Source: Vulcanimicrobiota bacterium (GTDB taxonomy: Bacteria > Vulcanimicrobiota > Vulcanimicrobiia > Vulcanimicrobiales > Vulcanimicrobiaceae). From it: a stretch of DNA of 8,638 bases. The number at the start of each line of letters is the position of its first letter. Position 1 is the first letter of the stretch. The notes under the pieces are model-generated. The model was not told the DNA's origin, did no database searches, and saw nothing but the letters and a program-made list of their open reading frames with translations. Of the stretch, positions 5,619 through 8,638 are shown one piece after another. Position numbers and translations under genes: made by a program. The stretch is from the NCBI GenBank assembly GCA_013043945.1, contig JABEUW010000061.1, forward strand, positions 1 to 8,638, written 5' to 3'.

Positions 5619-6379
5619 TCGATACCCACGCACACGTCCACGACGCAAAATTCGACGAAGACCGCGAGGCGACGCTCGCACGCGCACGCGCTGTGGGGGT
5701 CGATCGCATTATTACCGTCGGATGCGATCTCGCGGATAGCGAACGCGCGTTGGATTGCGCGCGCACCTACGGCCTCGCGGCGAGCCTCGGTATCCACCCT
5801 CACGAAGCGATCGAGGCACCGGAGCGCATCGATCTTGCCTTCGATCGACTCTTCGATGCCGACGTTCACGTAGCCATCGGCGAGATCGGGCTCGATTATT
5901 ATTACGACCATAGCCCGCGCGAGATCCAACGTCGCGTCCTTCACGAGCAACTTGCGTACGCACGGCAGCGACGGCTCCCGACGATCTTTCACCAACGCGA
6001 TGCCTTCGACGATTTCGTCGCGGCGCTCCGCGAGGGATACGATCCATCGCTCGGCGGCGTCGTCCACTGCTTTACCGGCGACGCAGCGCAGGCGCGCCTG
6101 CTGGTCGGCGATTTCGGGTTACGCTTGGGGATCGGCGGGGTGCTGACGTTTAAGAGCGCGGAGCCGTTGCGCGAGGCCGTGCGTACCGTCGGCATCGACG
6201 CACTCGTGTTGGAGACCGATTGCCCCTATCTCGCGCCGGTGCCGATGCGCGGGCAACGCAACGAACCCGCTTTCGTGCTGCACACCGCAGAGCGGCTCGC
6301 CGAAGTACTCTCGCTACCGCTCGACGTCGTGCTCGCTCGCACCGATGCAAACGCAGAGGCGCTCTTTATCGCGCGTTAA
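5615..6379 (+). CDS. tatD: TatD-family metal-dependent hydrolase / DNase
   Basis: A 254-residue amidohydrolase-fold (TIM-barrel) protein. TatD homologues are metal-dependent nucleases (3'-5' exonuclease on DNA and RNA) and some act as D-aminoacyl-tRNA deacylases; which activity applies here is not visible. All expected metal ligands are present: HxH at 5-7 (DTHAHVHDAKFD), E90 in GEIGLDYYYD, H126 in IFHQRDA (usually HSRDA), H151 in VVHCFTG, and D202 in LETDCPYLAP. The ending NAEALF is also standard. The start is GTG at 5615, overlapping the cyclase stop by 4 bases, and gives exactly the family's N-terminus MIDTHAH. It is the last gene of the operon. No terminator is visible, and its 3' end overlaps the convergent phospholipase-D-like gene by 14 bases. 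Confidence 0.95.
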   Translation: MIDTHAHVHDAKFDEDREATLARARAVGVDRIITVGCDLADSERALDCARTYGLAASLGIHPHEAIEAPERIDLAFDRLFDADVHVAIGEIGLDYYYDHSPREIQRRVLHEQLAYARQRRLPTIFHQRDAFDDFVAALREGYDPSLGGVVHCFTGDAAQARLLVGDFGLRLGIGGVLTFKSAEPLREAVRTVGIDALVLETDCPYLAPVPMRGQRNEPAFVLHTAERLAEVLSLPLDVVLARTDANAEALFIAR

Positions 6380-7169
6380 CGTACTCGTGCGCGTGCGCCC
6401 ACGTTCGTTCGAAACGCGCGTGGAGCTGCGTGCGAACCGCAACGGCACGCGTTTGCAGCCCCCAGTCACGGGCGCCGGGCGCGGCGTACGTGGCGTTCGC
6501 ACTTCCGATCCAGACGCGATCGCCGCGAAGCGCGAATTTTTCGCTACTCTCACCGAGGCGAACGCCGACCCCCGCTGCAGCAAGGCGGGCGAGCGCGCGA
6601 TCCTCGGTACTATCGGGTTGTAGATCCGCCCGAGCAACGCAGAGCCGCACGACGACGCCGCGCGCCGCGAGCGTGCGCAATAGCGAATAGAGCGGTGAAG
6701 CGAAGCCGAACGATTCGCTGGCAATCTCGATCTGCTCGCCGCGACGCGCGGTCGCCAATAACGCAGCCTCCGCCGCGAGCGCACGGCGTTTACTTAACGC
6801 GAGCACCGCACTCGCGTCCCGGGCGGGGAGCCTGAGGATCGTATCGCCGCGCGCGCTCCAGTTCCGATCGTCGAGATAGAGCGCGCCATCGACGCGCGCG
6901 AGTTTGGCGTGAAAGGCACCGGCGGACTCCGCGGTGCGAACGCCGGCGCAACGAAGGCGCGCCAACGCTCGCTCGTTCGCCGCTGCGGGCCCCGCCGAAG
7001 CGAAGGGCGCCCCTGCGAGCGTCACCGAAACCTCGGCACCCCGCCGCGCCGCCGCGACGAGGGCATCTTCGACCGGCCCCGGGGCGAGTGCGTACGCTTG
7101 CAGGTCGATATGCCGAGCGCGCTGCAACGCCGCTAAAAACTGGGAGGTTGTGGCGAGGGTCACCATCAT
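6366..7169 (-). CDS. phospholipase D-like domain protein with one intact HKD motif
   Basis: A 267-residue protein with two PLD-like repeats. Repeat 1 (about 6-115) has AYALAPGPVEDALVAAARRG followed by a complete HKD motif, HAKLARVD at 87-94, then LDDRNW. Repeat 2 (about 140-267) keeps the fold signature, with K211 and GSANAT at 222-227, but the histidine position is S209 and the aspartate position is G216. The superfamily (phospholipases, cardiolipin synthases, Nuc-type nucleases) needs two HKD histidines, from one chain or a dimer. This protein must therefore use its first motif in a dimer, or be inactive. No signal peptide or membrane segment is evident, so it is probably cytosolic. The start is ATG at 7169, with GGAG 11 bases upstream; a GTG 12 bases earlier is possible. 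It diverges from menG and converges on tatD. The substrate is unknown. Confidence 0.8.
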   Translation of the reverse strand: MMVTLATTSQFLAALQRARHIDLQAYALAPGPVEDALVAAARRGAEVSVTLAGAPFASAGPAAANERALARLRCAGVRTAESAGAFHAKLARVDGALYLDDRNWSARGDTILRLPARDASAVLALSKRRALAAEAALLATARRGEQIEIASESFGFASPLYSLLRTLAARGVVVRLCVARADLQPDSTEDRALARLAAAGVGVRLGESSEKFALRGDRVWIGSANATYAAPGARDWGLQTRAVAVRTQLHARFERTWAHAHEYVNAR

Positions 7170-7250
7170 GGCATCGTTCACTCCAACCGCCCGCTGCGAC
7201 AAGTCGCGCACAGGAGAGGCCTCGGATGCTTGGAAAGCAAGCCGGAAGAG
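7170..7250. promoter_or_regulatory. divergent intergenic region between the PLD-like gene and menG
   Basis: The 81 bases between the two divergent genes must hold, or overlap, both promoters. I see no strong consensus -35/-10 pair on either strand. AGGAGAGG at 7212-7219 is a plus-strand Shine-Dalgarno-like sequence 10 bases ahead of an alternative TTG start at 7230. Confidence 0.35.
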
Positions 7251-7973
7251 ATGGCAGAGATTTCGACCGCTAACCCCGTCGGCGACAAGGGAGCCTTCGT
7301 GCGCGATATGTTCGCGACGATCGCCCCCCGCTACGACCGTGCCAACCGCGTCCTCACCGGCGGCCTCGACGAACTCTGGCGGCGCCGGGCGATCGCACTC
7401 CTCGCGCCGGCGAAGGGTGCGCGGCTGCTCGACCTCTGCTGCGGCACCGGCGATCTCAGCTTTCACCTTCTGCGCCACGACGCCGACGCTCGCGTGACCG
7501 GCATCGATTTCTGCGAACCGATGCTCGCCCGGGCGCGCGATCGCGCCGAGCGCGCGGGCATAACCGGCGTCGAATTTCTCGAAGGCGACGTCACCGCGCT
7601 GCCCTTTCCCGACGAATCGTTCGACGGCGCGATCATGGGTTTTAGTTCGCGCAATATCGTCGATCTCGACCGCAGCCTGCAAGAGATCCGTCGCGTGCTG
7701 CGCCCCGGCGCTCGCTTCGTCAATCTCGACGTGAGTAAGGCGCCGAACCGGTTGTGGAAACGCGCGTTCGATTTTTATTTTTATGGGGTCGTTCCGACGC
7801 TGGGCGGCTGGATCGGCGGTTCGAAAAGCGCGTACGCGTACCTTCCGCAATCGCTCGTCCACCACCCCAACGCTCCCGCGCTCCGCGACCGCTTCACCGA
7901 AGCCGATTTTCGCGATGCGGGGTATCTCGCGCTGATGGGCGGCTCCATCGCCGTGCATTACGGAACGCGATGA
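7251..7973 (+). CDS. menG: demethylmenaquinone methyltransferase (UbiE/MenG family)
   Basis: An S-adenosylmethionine-dependent C-methyltransferase that methylates the ring of demethylmenaquinone, the last step of menaquinone synthesis; proteobacterial UbiE also serves ubiquinone. The 240 residues contain FVRDMFATIAPRYDRANRVLTGGLDELWRRR, SAM-binding motif I LLDLCCGTGD (59-68), GIDFCEPML, GDVTALPFPDESFDG, the family's FxxRN segment as FSSRN, RRVLRPGARFV, a YAYLPQS segment and a typical C-terminal GGSIAVHYGTR. I chose the ATG at 7251, with GGAAGAG just upstream. A TTG at 7230 would add seven residues and has a better-looking but distant Shine-Dalgarno. The stop overlaps the next gene's ATG (ATGA). 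Pairing with a polyprenyl diphosphate synthase supports a role in menaquinone, as in the Bacillus hepS-menG-hepT cluster. There are no other quinone genes in the window to exclude ubiquinone. Confidence 0.93.
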   Translation: MAEISTANPVGDKGAFVRDMFATIAPRYDRANRVLTGGLDELWRRRAIALLAPAKGARLLDLCCGTGDLSFHLLRHDADARVTGIDFCEPMLARARDRAERAGITGVEFLEGDVTALPFPDESFDGAIMGFSSRNIVDLDRSLQEIRRVLRPGARFVNLDVSKAPNRLWKRAFDFYFYGVVPTLGGWIGGSKSAYAYLPQSLVHHPNAPALRDRFTEADFRDAGYLALMGGSIAVHYGTR

Positions 7974-8638
7974 TCGACGCCGTGCGCGACGATTCGTCGC
8001 TCTCTCTCGCCGTCGAGACGTTCTTTCGCTCGACGTTTTCCACCGATAATCCGCTGATTACCGAGGCGGTGAAACGCATGCTCGCGGCGGGCGGAAAACG
8101 CTTGCGCCCGCGCATCACGCTGCTCGCCGCTCAGGCCTGCGGCGGCGACCCGATGTCGCACCTCTATCTCGCCGCCTATATGGAGCTCATTCACGTCGCG
8201 ACGCTCATCCACGACGACGTCGTCGATAACGCGCAATTACGTCGCGGCGTCAATGCAACGGCGGTCGACTACGGCAACCGCATCAGCGTCCTCGCGGGCG
8301 ATTATCTCTTCGCTTGGATCTTCAAAAACGTCACCGCGAAATACGCCGCACCGATTCCGCACATTTTGTCGGCGACGCTCGCCGATATCTGCGACGGCGA
8401 AGTGTTGCAGCTACGCGCGCTCGGCGATCTCAGCACCAGCATCGCGCAGTACACCGAAGTCGCCGAAAAGAAGACCGCTTCGCTCTTCGCGGCCTCCGCC
8501 GCGTGCGGCGCGATTGCGGCTGGTGGAAGCGGCGAACTCGTGGAGCGCCTGCGCGCGTTCGGCCGCTGGTACGGCATCGCGTTTCAGATGAACGACGATT
8601 TACTCGATCTGACCGCCGACGAGGTACGTATCGGGAAA
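7970..8638 (+). CDS. long-chain polyprenyl diphosphate synthase (5' part, runs off window)
   Basis: A trans-isoprenyl diphosphate synthase that extends an allylic diphosphate with isopentenyl diphosphate to make the quinone side chain. The window holds the first 223 codons with no stop; family members are about 320-330 residues. Seen in order: GGKRLRP (41-47, substrate diphosphate binding), the first aspartate-rich motif DDVVD at 82-86 followed by LRRG, GDYLFAW, a KKTASLF segment, and the second aspartate-rich motif DDLLD at 209-213 preceded by FQMN. The residue five before the first motif is a small alanine, as in long-chain (C35-C50) synthases rather than farnesyl synthases, which carry aromatics there. 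The ATG overlaps the menG stop by 4 bases, so the two are co-translated. Hepta- or octaprenyl product length cannot be decided from this part. Confidence 0.93.
   Translation, partial: MIDAVRDDSSLSLAVETFFRSTFSTDNPLITEAVKRMLAAGGKRLRPRITLLAAQACGGDPMSHLYLAAYMELIHVATLIHDDVVDNAQLRRGVNATAVDYGNRISVLAGDYLFAWIFKNVTAKYAAPIPHILSATLADICDGEVLQLRALGDLSTSIAQYTEVAEKKTASLFAASAACGAIAAGGSGELVERLRAFGRWYGIAFQMNDDLLDLTADEVRIGK

Noticed and set aside
7170..7958. Long N-terminal extension of the PLD-like frame on the minus strand
   Set aside because: It is antisense to menG. PLD-like content starts only at the ATG at 7169, which has its own Shine-Dalgarno-like sequence.
1..8638. CRISPR array, insertion sequence, integrase or phage genes
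   Set aside because: No regularly spaced repeats and no transposase, integrase or phage-like proteins were seen in the window.

Overview
The window is about 8.6 kb of GC-rich bacterial chromosome. Its right four-fifths is tightly packed housekeeping sequence. Codon use there is strongly GC-ending, neighbouring genes overlap by 0 to 4 bases, and an outer-surface style lipoprotein signal is present at the left edge. I cannot name the species. The combination (GC-rich, menaquinone genes, an rsmI-metG-tatD cluster, mixed protein features) would fit a poorly sampled phylum such as Eremiobacterota/Vulcanimicrobiota, but this is a low-confidence inference from general appearance.

Left region (1 to about 1590) looks like accessory or eroding sequence read on the minus strand. 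It holds a very short lipoprotein-like gene with a probable frame switch (83-259), a gene-poor stretch with small hairpins (260-517), and a two-gene toxin-antitoxin module: a 49-residue antitoxin (828-977) followed by a RelE/ParE-type toxin with a TTG start (518-826). A 339-base gap (978-1316) has several tandem stem-loops and no credible gene. The N-terminal half of a glutaredoxin (1317-1589) loses its family resemblance exactly at a perfect 10-bp hairpin. The start codon of that fragment overlaps, head to head, the start codon of rsmI.

Middle region (1588-6379, plus strand) is one apparent operon: rsmI (16S rRNA 2'-O-methyltransferase), metG (methionyl-tRNA synthetase), a membrane-anchored GGDEF diguanylate cyclase, and tatD (metal-dependent DNase/hydrolase). 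Junctions are 0 bases, a 4-base ATGA overlap and a 4-base GTGA overlap. rsmI, metS/metG and tatD lie close together in this order in Bacillus subtilis and other bacteria. The notable departure here is the cyclase placed between metG and tatD and translationally coupled on both sides, which ties c-di-GMP production to expression of translation genes.

Right region: a minus-strand phospholipase-D-like gene (6366-7169) converges on tatD with overlapping 3' ends. Its second HKD motif is degenerate. Divergent from it are menG/ubiE (quinone C-methyltransferase, about 7251-7973) and, overlapping by 4 bases, a long-chain polyprenyl diphosphate synthase (7970 to beyond the window end). Together these two make the isoprenoid tail and perform the ring methylation of menaquinone. 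No tRNA, rRNA, CRISPR array or recognisable insertion sequence was found.
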